Positions 1 to 5,571 of a stretch of DNA of 5,868 bases are shown here, one piece after another. Under the pieces are notes generated by a model, which was not told the DNA's origin, did not search any database, and saw only the letters and a program-made list of their open reading frames with translations. Positions within the stretch are counted from its first letter, which is position 1. Each line of letters opens with the position of its first letter. The stretch is from Actinoplanes liguriensis (lineage in GTDB: Bacteria; Actinomycetota; Actinomycetes; Mycobacteriales; Micromonosporaceae): NCBI GenBank assembly GCA_000715855.1, contig KL571368.1, forward strand, positions 2,386 to 8,253, in the 5' to 3' direction. The position numbers were made by a program, and so were the translations under genes.

Positions 1-1741
1 CGAGATGTTCGTGGTCTCCCGGCGCCTCGTCGAGGTGCTGCGCGGCCAGTCGGCGGACACCTCGCTCGGCGACTTCCCGGAGCTGTCCGGGGACGACGCG
101 CCCAGCACGTTCCTCGCCGGGGCCCGGGCCCTGTGCGCGGCGATCCTCGGCGACGATCCGGCGGTGGTGCGGCACAGCGCGACGGCGGTCGGGCTGCTGC
201 CCGCAATGCCCGGCGTGTACCTGCAGGCGCCGGCGCACATGATGGCGGTGCTCGGCGCGGCCGTGCGCGTCCGGGACTCCGAGGGCGCCGACCGGGACGC
301 GGCGCTGGCCGATCTGGATCGCAGCCGCGACTTCCTGGCCGCCCGCGCGCTCGACCAGCCGGGCAACTTCCGGCACCTGCACCGGTTCGCCGAGGCGACC
401 CGGGCGGCGGCGCTCGGCGACTTCCCGGCGGCCGCGGTCGCCTACGACACCGCCCTGCAGGACGCGTCGACCACCGGGCGGTCCTGGCACGCGCCGCTGA
501 TCGCCGAGCGGGCGGCGCTGTTCTACCTGGCCAACGGCCTGGAACACGTCGGCGAGCGGCTGCTCGTGGACGCGGTGCAGGGGTACACGCGGTGGGGCGC
601 GACCGGCAAGGTCCACGACCTCAAGCGCGCCTACCCGTCGCTCGGCTCCGGGCTGGCCGGCGCCGCCGTGCCCCGCAACGCCACTCTCGACAGCCGGCAC
701 AGTGTCAACCTGTCCACCGAGGTGATCGACCTGATGGCGGTGCTCGAGGCGGCCCGGGTGCTCAGCTCCGAGACCGACCTGGACCGCCTGCGACTGCGGG
801 TGCAGCACGTGGTCAAGGCGATGACCGGGGCGACCGCCGTGCAGGTGGTGCTCTGGGACGCCGCCGCCGGCGGCTGGGTGTTCGAGGGCGAGGGCGGGCT
901 GCCGCTGACCGCCATCCGGCACGCCGAACGCACCCGGGAGCCGCTGCTCGTCGACGACGTGACCCTGGACGGGCGGGTGTCGCGGGACCCGTACCTGGCC
1001 GGGCTCGACCACTGCTCGCTGCTGGTCGTGCCGGTGCTCAGCCAGGGCCAGCCCCGGGCGATGCTGGTGCTGGAGAACCGGCTCACCCGGCGCGCGTTCT
1101 CGGCCGGACGGCTCGACGCGGTCCAGCTCATCGCCGGGCAACTCACCGTCTCTCTCGAGAACGCGCAGGTGTACGCGTCGCTGGAGCGCAAGGTCGCGGA
1201 ACGCACCGAGGCCCTGGCGGAGGCGAACCGGCGCCTCGAACTGCTGACCGTGACCGACCCGCTGACCGGCCTGCCGAACCGCCGCAAGCTGAACACGTTC
1301 CTCGACGCCGAGTGGCTGCGCTCGAAACGCTCCCAGGAGCCGATCGGTGTCGCCATGGTCGACATCGACCAGTTCAAGAAGTACAACGACCACTACGGCC
1401 ATCAGGGCGGCGACAACTGCCTGCGGCTGGTCGCCGAGGCGCTGCGCGACAGCGTCCGGGTCACCGACCTGGTCGCCCGCTACGGCGGCGAGGAGTTCTG
1501 CATCGTCATGCCCGGCGCGAACGAGGAGAACGCGATGATGGTCGCCGAGCGGGCCTGCCGCGCGGTGGCCCGGCTCCGGGAGCCGCACGCGTTCGCCGAC
1601 CTCGGCATCGTGACCGTCAGCGTCGGCGTCACCTCGGCGAACCCGGCCGGCGCGGCCGCGCCCGACCAGCTGACCAAACTCGCCGACGAGGCCCTCTACG
1701 AGGCGAAACGTACCGGGCGCAACCGGGTGGTGAGTGGGTGA
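1..1741 (+). CDS. GAF-GGDEF diguanylate cyclase, C-terminal part of a large multidomain regulator (5' partial)
   Basis: The frame is open to the left edge (first full codon at base 2), so the ATG at base 5 is probably internal. Residue numbers here count from that ATG. Residues 1-230 are a helix-rich, TPR-like region (e.g. the stretch RHLHRFAEATRAAALGDF, then LIAERAALFYLANGLEHVG). I recognise this from large actinobacterial AAA-ATPase or protein-kinase fusion regulators. A GAF domain follows (about 242-385), then a coiled-coil linker (about 386-412) and a GGDEF domain (about 415-576). The cyclase residues are complete: D453-I-D455 metal site, K458, N461, D470 and GGEEF at 494-498. An RxxD I-site (R485-D488) sits at the usual distance, so product feedback by c-di-GMP is expected. 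By family, it condenses two GTP into cyclic di-GMP in the cytoplasm, with activity gated by the GAF or upstream sensor. The stop TGA (1739-1741) overlaps the next start. The GGDEF assignment is firm; the upstream kinase/ATPase part is inferred and lies outside the window. Confidence 0.93.
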   Translation, partial: EMFVVSRRLVEVLRGQSADTSLGDFPELSGDDAPSTFLAGARALCAAILGDDPAVVRHSATAVGLLPAMPGVYLQAPAHMMAVLGAAVRVRDSEGADRDAALADLDRSRDFLAARALDQPGNFRHLHRFAEATRAAALGDFPAAAVAYDTALQDASTTGRSWHAPLIAERAALFYLANGLEHVGERLLVDAVQGYTRWGATGKVHDLKRAYPSLGSGLAGAAVPRNATLDSRHSVNLSTEVIDLMAVLEAARVLSSETDLDRLRLRVQHVVKAMTGATAVQVVLWDAAAGGWVFEGEGGLPLTAIRHAERTREPLLVDDVTLDGRVSRDPYLAGLDHCSLLVVPVLSQGQPRAMLVLENRLTRRAFSAGRLDAVQLIAGQLTVSLENAQVYASLERKVAERTEALAEANRRLELLTVTDPLTGLPNRRKLNTFLDAEWLRSKRSQEPIGVAMVDIDQFKKYNDHYGHQGGDNCLRLVAEALRDSVRVTDLVARYGGEEFCIVMPGANEENAMMVAERACRAVARLREPHAFADLGIVTVSVGVTSANPAGAAAPDQLTKLADEALYEAKRTGRNRVVSG

Positions 1742-3624
1742 TCCGGATGCGGCGACTCGTCATCGCCGCGCTGGTAGCGGTCCTCGTGCTGCTGTCCGGG
1801 TCGGCGGTGCTGGACAGCCACCGGCACCGGCAGATCACCGAGGACATCATCCGGGCCGGTGGTCAGGTCGCCGCGTACCAGCAGGCGGCCTACCTGTCGG
1901 CCCAGGAGATGTCGCTGATCGAGGGCTCCGCCAACGACCCGCAAGGCCCGGAGCGGCACGAGCTGCTCGACGTCGACGAACAGGCGTACCTGGCCACGAT
2001 GATCCTGTCCGGGCTGGACTCGGAACGCACCGACGCGGTGGAGGCCGCCAACATCGCCCAGCGGCAGCTCAACATGCGCGGGGAGATCATCTGGTACCTG
2101 TCGCTGCTGGACCGGGGCGAGCATGCCCGGGCGGTACGGATCCTCAAGGGGAACATCGTCCCGGCGTACCGGCGGAACATGGACCAGCTCCAGGAACTGC
2201 GCGACCGGCATCAGAACCGCTACCAGCGACGGGCCGCCGAGGCGCGGGAGGACTCCGAACGGCTGCTCTGGCTCAGCGTGATCAGTTGCGGCCTCACCCT
2301 GATCATGCTCGGGCTGTTCGTCTGGACCCTGCGCATGCACCGGATCCGCGTCGAGACCCTCGCCGCCACCGACCCGCTCACCGGGCTGGCCAACCGGGCC
2401 GCGTTCACCACGCACGCCGAGCGGGCCCTGACCGCCGGGCTCACCGTGCTGACCGTCAACATCGACGGGTTCCGGCACGTCAACGACCAGCTCGGCCCCA
2501 GCATCGGCGACCGGTTGCTGGCCGAGGCCGGCGCGCGGCTGGCCGGCTCCGTCCGCGACACGGACCTGGTCGCCCGGATCGGCGGCGACGAGTTCGCGAT
2601 CCTGCTGCGCGACACCGGCCCGGCCCGCGCCGAGATCGTCGCCGGGCGGCTGCGCGAGGCGTTCGACCAGCCGTTCCAGCTCGGCGACCTCACCCTCGAC
2701 CTGGAGATCAGCATCGGCGCCGCGACCGCCGCGCCGGACGACGACGTCAGCACCCTGCTCGGGCACGCCGACACCGCCATGCACGAGGCGAAACAGCAGC
2801 ACGACGGCTTCCGCCGGTTCACCCCGAACGCCGGGCCGGACAGCGCCGACCGGCTCAGCCTGCTCGGCGACCTGCGCCGCGGACTCGACGACGACGACCA
2901 GTTCACCCTGCACTACCAGGCGAAGGTCCGGCTCGACGACGGCTCGGTCTCCGGCGTCGAAGCCCTCGCCCGCTGGCACCACCCGGTCAAGGGGCCGGTC
3001 TCGCCGGGCCAGTTCGTGCCGGTCCTGGAGACGACCAGCCTGATCCACCGCTTCACCGACCGGGTGCTGACCATCGCCCTGCGCCAGGCCCGCGTCTGGC
3101 TCGACGCCGGCCGGCCGGTGCCGGTCGCGGTCAACGTGTCCACCCGCAGCCTGCTCGACGAGACGTTCCCCGGCCGGCTGACCACCCTCCTCGACACCGC
3201 GGGCGTGCCCGGCGCCCTGCTGTGCATCGAGATCACCGAATACACCGTGATGTCCGACCCGGCGACGACGATCGCCGCGTTGCACCAGATCCGCTCACTG
3301 GGCGTAAAAACCTCCATAGACGATTTCGGTACGGGATACTCCTCCCTCGCCTACCTGAAACTGCTCCCCGTCGACGAGCTGAAGATCGACCGTTCCTTCG
3401 TCGCCGACATGGTCACCGACCCGAGCAGCCACGCCCTGGTCGCGTCCGCCGTCGACCTCGCCCACAACCTGGGCCTGACCGTCGTCGCCGAAGGCGTGGA
3501 GGACGCCCCCACGGCCGGGGCGCTCCGGGCCCTCGGCTGCGACACCGCCCAGGGGTACCACTTCGCCCGGCCGGTTCCCGCCGGCGAGGTGTCCCTGGCT
3601 GCCCGGCGGCTGGCGGCCCTCTAA
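1738..3624 (+). CDS. Membrane-anchored GGDEF-EAL protein, probable c-di-GMP phosphodiesterase
   Basis: I chose the GTG at 1738 because it forms a GTGA overlap with the preceding stop; ATG at 1747 is an equally readable alternative, three codons in. The protein is 628 residues. TM1 is at about 7-25, an extracytoplasmic helical region at 26-175 (four-helix-bundle-like, no family recognised), TM2 at 176-198, GGDEF at about 209-365 and EAL at about 385-625. The EAL domain has E408 (EAL), N466, E498 and E501 (EITE), D528-D529 (DDFGTGYSS), K549, E585 and Q605. The spacings equal those of the well-studied EAL enzyme RocR, so hydrolysis of c-di-GMP to pGpG is likely. The GGDEF domain keeps GGDEF (282-286) and an RxxD I-site (273-276). 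The first metal-binding Asp is Asn (N241-I-D243), the usual Lys is Arg (R246) and the GH pair is GP (P254). It may bind GTP rather than make c-di-GMP. It is probably co-transcribed and translationally coupled with the upstream cyclase. Confidence 0.93.
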   Translation: MIRMRRLVIAALVAVLVLLSGSAVLDSHRHRQITEDIIRAGGQVAAYQQAAYLSAQEMSLIEGSANDPQGPERHELLDVDEQAYLATMILSGLDSERTDAVEAANIAQRQLNMRGEIIWYLSLLDRGEHARAVRILKGNIVPAYRRNMDQLQELRDRHQNRYQRRAAEAREDSERLLWLSVISCGLTLIMLGLFVWTLRMHRIRVETLAATDPLTGLANRAAFTTHAERALTAGLTVLTVNIDGFRHVNDQLGPSIGDRLLAEAGARLAGSVRDTDLVARIGGDEFAILLRDTGPARAEIVAGRLREAFDQPFQLGDLTLDLEISIGAATAAPDDDVSTLLGHADTAMHEAKQQHDGFRRFTPNAGPDSADRLSLLGDLRRGLDDDDQFTLHYQAKVRLDDGSVSGVEALARWHHPVKGPVSPGQFVPVLETTSLIHRFTDRVLTIALRQARVWLDAGRPVPVAVNVSTRSLLDETFPGRLTTLLDTAGVPGALLCIEITEYTVMSDPATTIAALHQIRSLGVKTSIDDFGTGYSSLAYLKLLPVDELKIDRSFVADMVTDPSSHALVASAVDLAHNLGLTVVAEGVEDAPTAGALRALGCDTAQGYHFARPVPAGEVSLAARRLAAL

Positions 3625-3634
3625 CCTTCTCGGC
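3622..3634 (+). promoter_or_regulatory. Candidate leaderless promoter -10 element for the ATP-grasp gene
   Basis: TAACCT at 3622-3627 fits the actinobacterial TANNNT -10 pattern. It ends 7 bases before the ATG at 3635, the spacing expected if transcription starts on the A of the start codon. No Shine-Dalgarno sequence is visible before that ATG. The first three bases of the hexamer are the TAA stop of the EAL gene. No clear -35 hexamer is visible 16-18 bases upstream, which is common for this promoter type. Confidence 0.5.
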
Positions 3635-4477
3635 ATGCTGCTGCTGGTTCCCGGAGACGTGTTACGGCCGCGCCGCCCCGACGAGCACTACGCCGGGGAG
3701 GTGGAAGCCGCCCGGTCGCTCGGGATCGACGTCGCGGTCGTCGACCACTCCGCCCTGACCAGCGGGGGCTCGGCGGATGCCGCGGTCGCCCGGGTGCCGG
3801 CCGATGCGGACGCCGTCTATCGGGGCTGGATGCTGCACGGCTCGCAGTACGCGGCGATGGCCTCCGCCCTGTCACGGCGGGGCGTCACCCTGCGCACCAG
3901 CGCCGAGTCCTACCGGCGGGCCCACGAACTGCCGGGCTGGTACGCGGCGGCCACCGAGGTCACCCCGGAGACCGTCTGGACCACGGGCGACGGCCGGGAC
4001 GACTTCACGGCGGCGTGCGCCTCGCTCGGCTCCGGCGCCGCGGTGCTGCGCGACTACACCAAGTCGATGAAGCATCATTGGCACGAGGCGGCGTACCTCC
4101 CCGATGTCGTTGATCCTGAAGCGGCCTGGAAGGTCGCAAGCCGCTTCCGCGAACTGCGCGACGACGAGTTCACCGGCGGGTTCGTCCTGCGCCGCTTCGA
4201 GCCCCTCACCGGCGCCGAAGTCCGCACCTGGTGGATCGGCGGGGTCTGCCGCCTGGTCACCGCCCACCCCGACACGCCCGGCGAGCTGCCGCCCGCCACG
4301 TTCGACCCGGACTTCCTGCAGGCGGTGATCCGGCCGCTCGGCCTGCCGCTCGTCACAGCCGACCTGGCCCGGCACGAGGACGGCCGGTGGCGCCTCATCG
4401 AGATCGGGGACGGGCAGGTCAGCGACCGCCCGGGCACTACTCCGCCGGCTGCGCTCATCCAGGCTCTCCACACCTGA
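3635..4477 (+). CDS. ATP-grasp domain protein, R2K clade family 3-like
   Basis: The product is a 280-residue soluble protein with no signal peptide or membrane segment. Residues 1-95 look like an N-terminal alpha/beta pre-ATP-grasp part. The ATP-grasp core follows, with a basic motif VLRDYTKSMKHHW (137-149), FVLRRFEPL (183-191), EVRTWWIGG (195-203) and a C-terminal LIEIGDGQVSDRP in which E256 and D259 are the likely metal-binding acids. The IEIGDGQVS signature is what I recognise from the R2K family 3 proteins (formerly DUF4343) of bacteria and phages. ATP-grasp enzymes ligate a carboxylate to an amine or similar nucleophile through an acyl-phosphate. The substrate here is unknown, and a peptide or cell-wall ligase role is only a guess. 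The gene begins 10 bases after the EAL gene, so it may be read from that operon as well as from its own leaderless promoter. Codons are mostly typical of the genome, with a few A/T-ending ones around 4073-4122. Confidence 0.8.
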   Translation: MLLLVPGDVLRPRRPDEHYAGEVEAARSLGIDVAVVDHSALTSGGSADAAVARVPADADAVYRGWMLHGSQYAAMASALSRRGVTLRTSAESYRRAHELPGWYAAATEVTPETVWTTGDGRDDFTAACASLGSGAAVLRDYTKSMKHHWHEAAYLPDVVDPEAAWKVASRFRELRDDEFTGGFVLRRFEPLTGAEVRTWWIGGVCRLVTAHPDTPGELPPATFDPDFLQAVIRPLGLPLVTADLARHEDGRWRLIEIGDGQVSDRPGTTPPAALIQALHT

Positions 4478-4478
4478 G

Positions 4479-4498
4479 CGGCACTCCTGCCGTGTTGT
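4479..4498 (+). terminator. Weak candidate terminator hairpin after the ATP-grasp gene
   Basis: CGGCA (4479-4483) and TGCCG (4488-4492) form a 5-bp stem with a CTCC loop, two bases after the stop codon. A G-U pair can extend it and TGTTGT follows. The stem is short for a GC-rich genome and there is no run of T, so this could be chance. Confidence 0.25.
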
Positions 4499-4556
4499 CA
4501 CTCTTCCTGGAGGCAGCCCGAAAGGGGGTAAGCCACGGCCAGCCGCGCGGCGGAGA

Positions 4557-4575
4557 CCACACCGGGCCGAGCGGC
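4557..4575. repeat. 19-base direct repeat, copy 1 (copy 2 at 4988-5006)
   Basis: The sequence CCACACCGGGCCGAGCGGC occurs identically at 4557-4575 and 4988-5006, one copy on each side of the 64-bp tandem array. Shorter forms of the same core (ACCGGGCCGAGCGG) recur at 4931 (imperfect), 4955 and 5029. The core therefore belongs to a local repeat family and is not an obvious insertion-site duplication. Confidence 0.75.
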
Positions 4576-4652
4576 AGCGGCGGCAGCAGCACGCTCGCAG
4601 AACCGAGCGGCGGCATGCCCGCAGAGCCGTGCACGCCCGTCTGCCGGGCCGG

Positions 4653-4904
4653 GCGGCAGCATGCCCGCGAGGCCGAGCCACGCCGGCTCACCCATCCAGA
4701 CGCACGCCGGGCAGGGCAAGCAGCACTCCAACAAAACCGCGCCGCGCTGGCCTGCCCGCCGGAACGCCTGCCAGGACGAGCAAGCAGCGCGCCTGCAAAA
4801 CCACGCCAGGCCAGCCCGCCCATCGCGACGCACACCCAGCCGAGCAAACAGCACGCCGGCAAAACCACGCCAGCCCGCCCATCGCGACGCACGCCGGATT
4901 GACT
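4653..4904. repeat. Degenerate 64-bp tandem repeat, about four copies
   Basis: The motif AAAACC appears at 4733, 4797 and 4861, exactly 64 bases apart. The preceding CAAGCAGC-like motif appears at 4717, 4781 and 4845. A more diverged copy (GCGGCAGC then GAGGCC at 4669) lies a further 64 bases upstream. A 23-base segment containing CCCGCCCATCGCGACGCAC is identical at 4811-4833 and 4870-4892, with a 5-base indel in that unit. The period is not a multiple of three, which argues against coding. There are no unique spacers between short identical repeats, so it is not a CRISPR array. Confidence 0.75.
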
Positions 4905-4955
4905 AGCAGGAAGTCGCGGAACGGGCCCGCACCGGGCCGTCCAGCGGAAGGCACG

Positions 4956-5047
4956 CCGGGCCGAGCGGCGGATGCTGCGGAGCGGTGCCACACCGGGCCG
5001 AGCGGCGGATATCGCGCAACGGGCCCGCACCGGGCCGAGCGGCGGCA
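4956..5047. repeat. 37-bp tandem repeat, two full units plus a partial third
   Basis: CCGGGCCGAGCGGCGG starts at 4956, 4993 and 5030, a 37-base period. The second half of each unit varies. The flank CAACGGGCCCGCACCGGGCC before the third copy (5018-5037) is almost the same as 4920-4938. The same core occurs at 4562, upstream of the 64-bp array. Confidence 0.75.
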
Positions 5048-5194
5048 AGCACGGGTGGCCGGGTGGCAAGAGCCCGCGGAGCCAAGCCACGTCGATCATG
5101 AACGTCGGCCGGTCTCACCGCAGGGCCCACCCACCCAAGGGGGCAACCTCCGCTGATAAGCCTGCCAGAAGCCGCCAAGATCATGCCGCCGGCC

Positions 5195-5203
5195 TGTGGA
5201 CAA
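5195..5203 (-). promoter_or_regulatory. DnaA box (TTGTCCACA)
   Basis: The plus strand reads TGTGGACAA; the reverse complement TTGTCCACA is the preferred DnaA box of high-GC actinomycetes. It lies 8 bases from a second box in the same orientation and is flanked by GCCGG and CCGGC. There is no dnaA, dnaN or other replication gene in the window, so this is more likely a titration or regulatory site than the chromosomal origin. Confidence 0.6.
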
Positions 5204-5223
5204 CCGGCCAATGTGGATAACCT
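5197..5223 (+). promoter_or_regulatory. Candidate promoter of the 84-residue protein gene
   Basis: TGGACA (5197-5202) matches five of six bases of TTGACA, and TAACCT (5218-5223) fits TANNNT, with a rather short spacer of 15 bases. The start would fall near 5230, giving a leader of about 85 bases. The elements are embedded in the two DnaA boxes. The prediction rests on motif matching only. Confidence 0.35.
5212..5220 (-). promoter_or_regulatory. DnaA box (TTATCCACA)
   Basis: The plus strand reads TGTGGATAA, whose reverse complement TTATCCACA is the perfect consensus DnaA box. It has the same orientation as the box at 5195, with starts 17 bases apart. It overlaps a candidate -10 element (TAACCT at 5218-5223), so DnaA binding here could block transcription of the small gene downstream. 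Confidence 0.6.
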
Positions 5224-5246
5224 CCAGGGCTGCTCCGGGCGTGGCA

Positions 5247-5284
5247 GGCTGGTGTAGCCGGACCGGCCACCGGGCACCAGAGCC
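5247..5284 (+). other. Leader stem-loop upstream of the small gene
   Basis: CTGGTG (5249-5254) pairs with CACCAG (5275-5280). The stem extends by two G-C pairs across a 2-base bulge (5247-5248 with 5283-5284), and an inner CCGG (5258-5261) pairs with CCGG (5270-5273). It lies between the candidate promoter and the start codon. It has no T-run, so it is not a classical terminator. It may be an mRNA leader structure, or chance in very GC-rich DNA. Confidence 0.35.
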
Positions 5285-5301
5285 GCAGATGACGCCGATG
5301 C

Positions 5302-5310
5302 GAGACGAGG
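5302..5310 (+). promoter_or_regulatory. Ribosome binding site of the 84-residue protein gene
   Basis: GAGACGAGG ends 6 bases before the ATG at 5317. The GAGG core at 5307-5310 is best spaced for that ATG, which decides it over the adjacent in-frame GTG at 5314. Confidence 0.6.
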
Positions 5311-5316
5311 TGTGTG

Positions 5317-5571
5317 ATGACCGAGCCGGTTGGCAAGGATGGTCTGGTCGACCCTGAGGTCGCCCTGAATCGTGAGGTGGAGACGCTGTCGCAGCGCTTC
5401 CCGCAGGCCGACCGGGAGGAGCTCGACGAGCGGGTGCACGCGACCTACGACGAGCTCAAGGAGCAGACGACGGCCAACGCGCATCTGGTGGCGCTGACCG
5501 AGGGCCGGGTGACGGAGCAGTTGCGCGAGCGCGGCGAGACGGTCCACGTCCGCGGCGAGGACGTGCCCTGA
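5317..5571 (+). CDS. Small acidic helical protein, three-helix-bundle dimerization-like (DUF3562-like)
   Basis: The product is 84 residues, strongly charged and without a signal peptide or membrane segment. The segment from about residue 12 to 72 predicts as three helices: VDPEVALNREVETLSQRF, then ADREELDERVHATYDELKEQ, then a third ending EGRVTEQLRERG. The layout, with xxVExLxxRFP followed by a helix and a short basic end, resembles the small actinobacterial proteins annotated as three-helix bundle dimerization domain proteins. Their biochemical role is not known to me, and I infer only a dimerising or protein-binding role. ATG 5317 has a good ribosome site, and the gene sits about 95 bases after a pair of DnaA boxes. 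The last codons (GEDVP, residues 80-84) and the stop codon lie inside the first copy of the 56-bp repeat motif that continues downstream. Confidence 0.78.
   Translation: MTEPVGKDGLVDPEVALNREVETLSQRFPQADREELDERVHATYDELKEQTTANAHLVALTEGRVTEQLRERGETVHVRGEDVP

Larger units (their letters stand above)
4478..5316. other. Long intergenic region filled with degenerate repeats, no convincing gene
   Basis: About 840 bases separate the ATP-grasp stop from the next start. Open frames exist on both strands but are low in complexity, mutually overlapping, and run across repeats whose periods (64 and 37) are not multiples of three. No reading frame keeps a consistent third-position GC bias or a recognisable domain. 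The stretch 4495-4550 is not repetitive and contains a possible small CCC-GAAA-GGG stem-loop. From 4557 to about 5066 the sequence is repeats. From 5090 to 5316 it is unique and holds two DnaA boxes, a candidate promoter and a leader hairpin. No tRNA, rRNA or transposase remnant was seen. Confidence 0.75.

Noticed and set aside
133..1737. Long open frame in the second gene's frame running through the first gene, which could read as one giant fused protein
   Set aside because: The translation is a low-complexity Arg/Gly/Ala/Pro-rich shadow. The GAF-GGDEF frame carries real domains over the same bases, and the second protein begins naturally at a membrane anchor.
1696..3285. 529-codon minus-strand open frame opposite the GGDEF-EAL gene
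   Set aside because: Antisense shadow of a GC-rich coding region. It has no recognisable domain, and the plus strand carries intact catalytic motifs.
4653..5047. CRISPR array
   Set aside because: Repeats are tandem and degenerate, without unique spacers of constant length, and no cas gene is present.
4455..5099. 214-codon minus-strand open frame in the intergenic region
   Set aside because: It runs through 64-bp and 37-bp repeats whose periods are not multiples of three, so successive copies are read in different frames. It has no domain and no clear ribosome site.
4629..5156. 175-codon plus-strand open frame in the intergenic region
   Set aside because: Low-complexity translation from out-of-frame repeat units; several overlapping alternatives are equally open.
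5195..5220. Chromosomal replication origin
   Set aside because: Only two boxes are present and no dnaA, dnaN or AT-rich unwinding element is seen. An actinomycete origin would have many boxes.
5314..5316. GTG as start of the small gene, one codon upstream
   Set aside because: The ATG at 5317 has the better codon and a 6-base spacing from GAGG.
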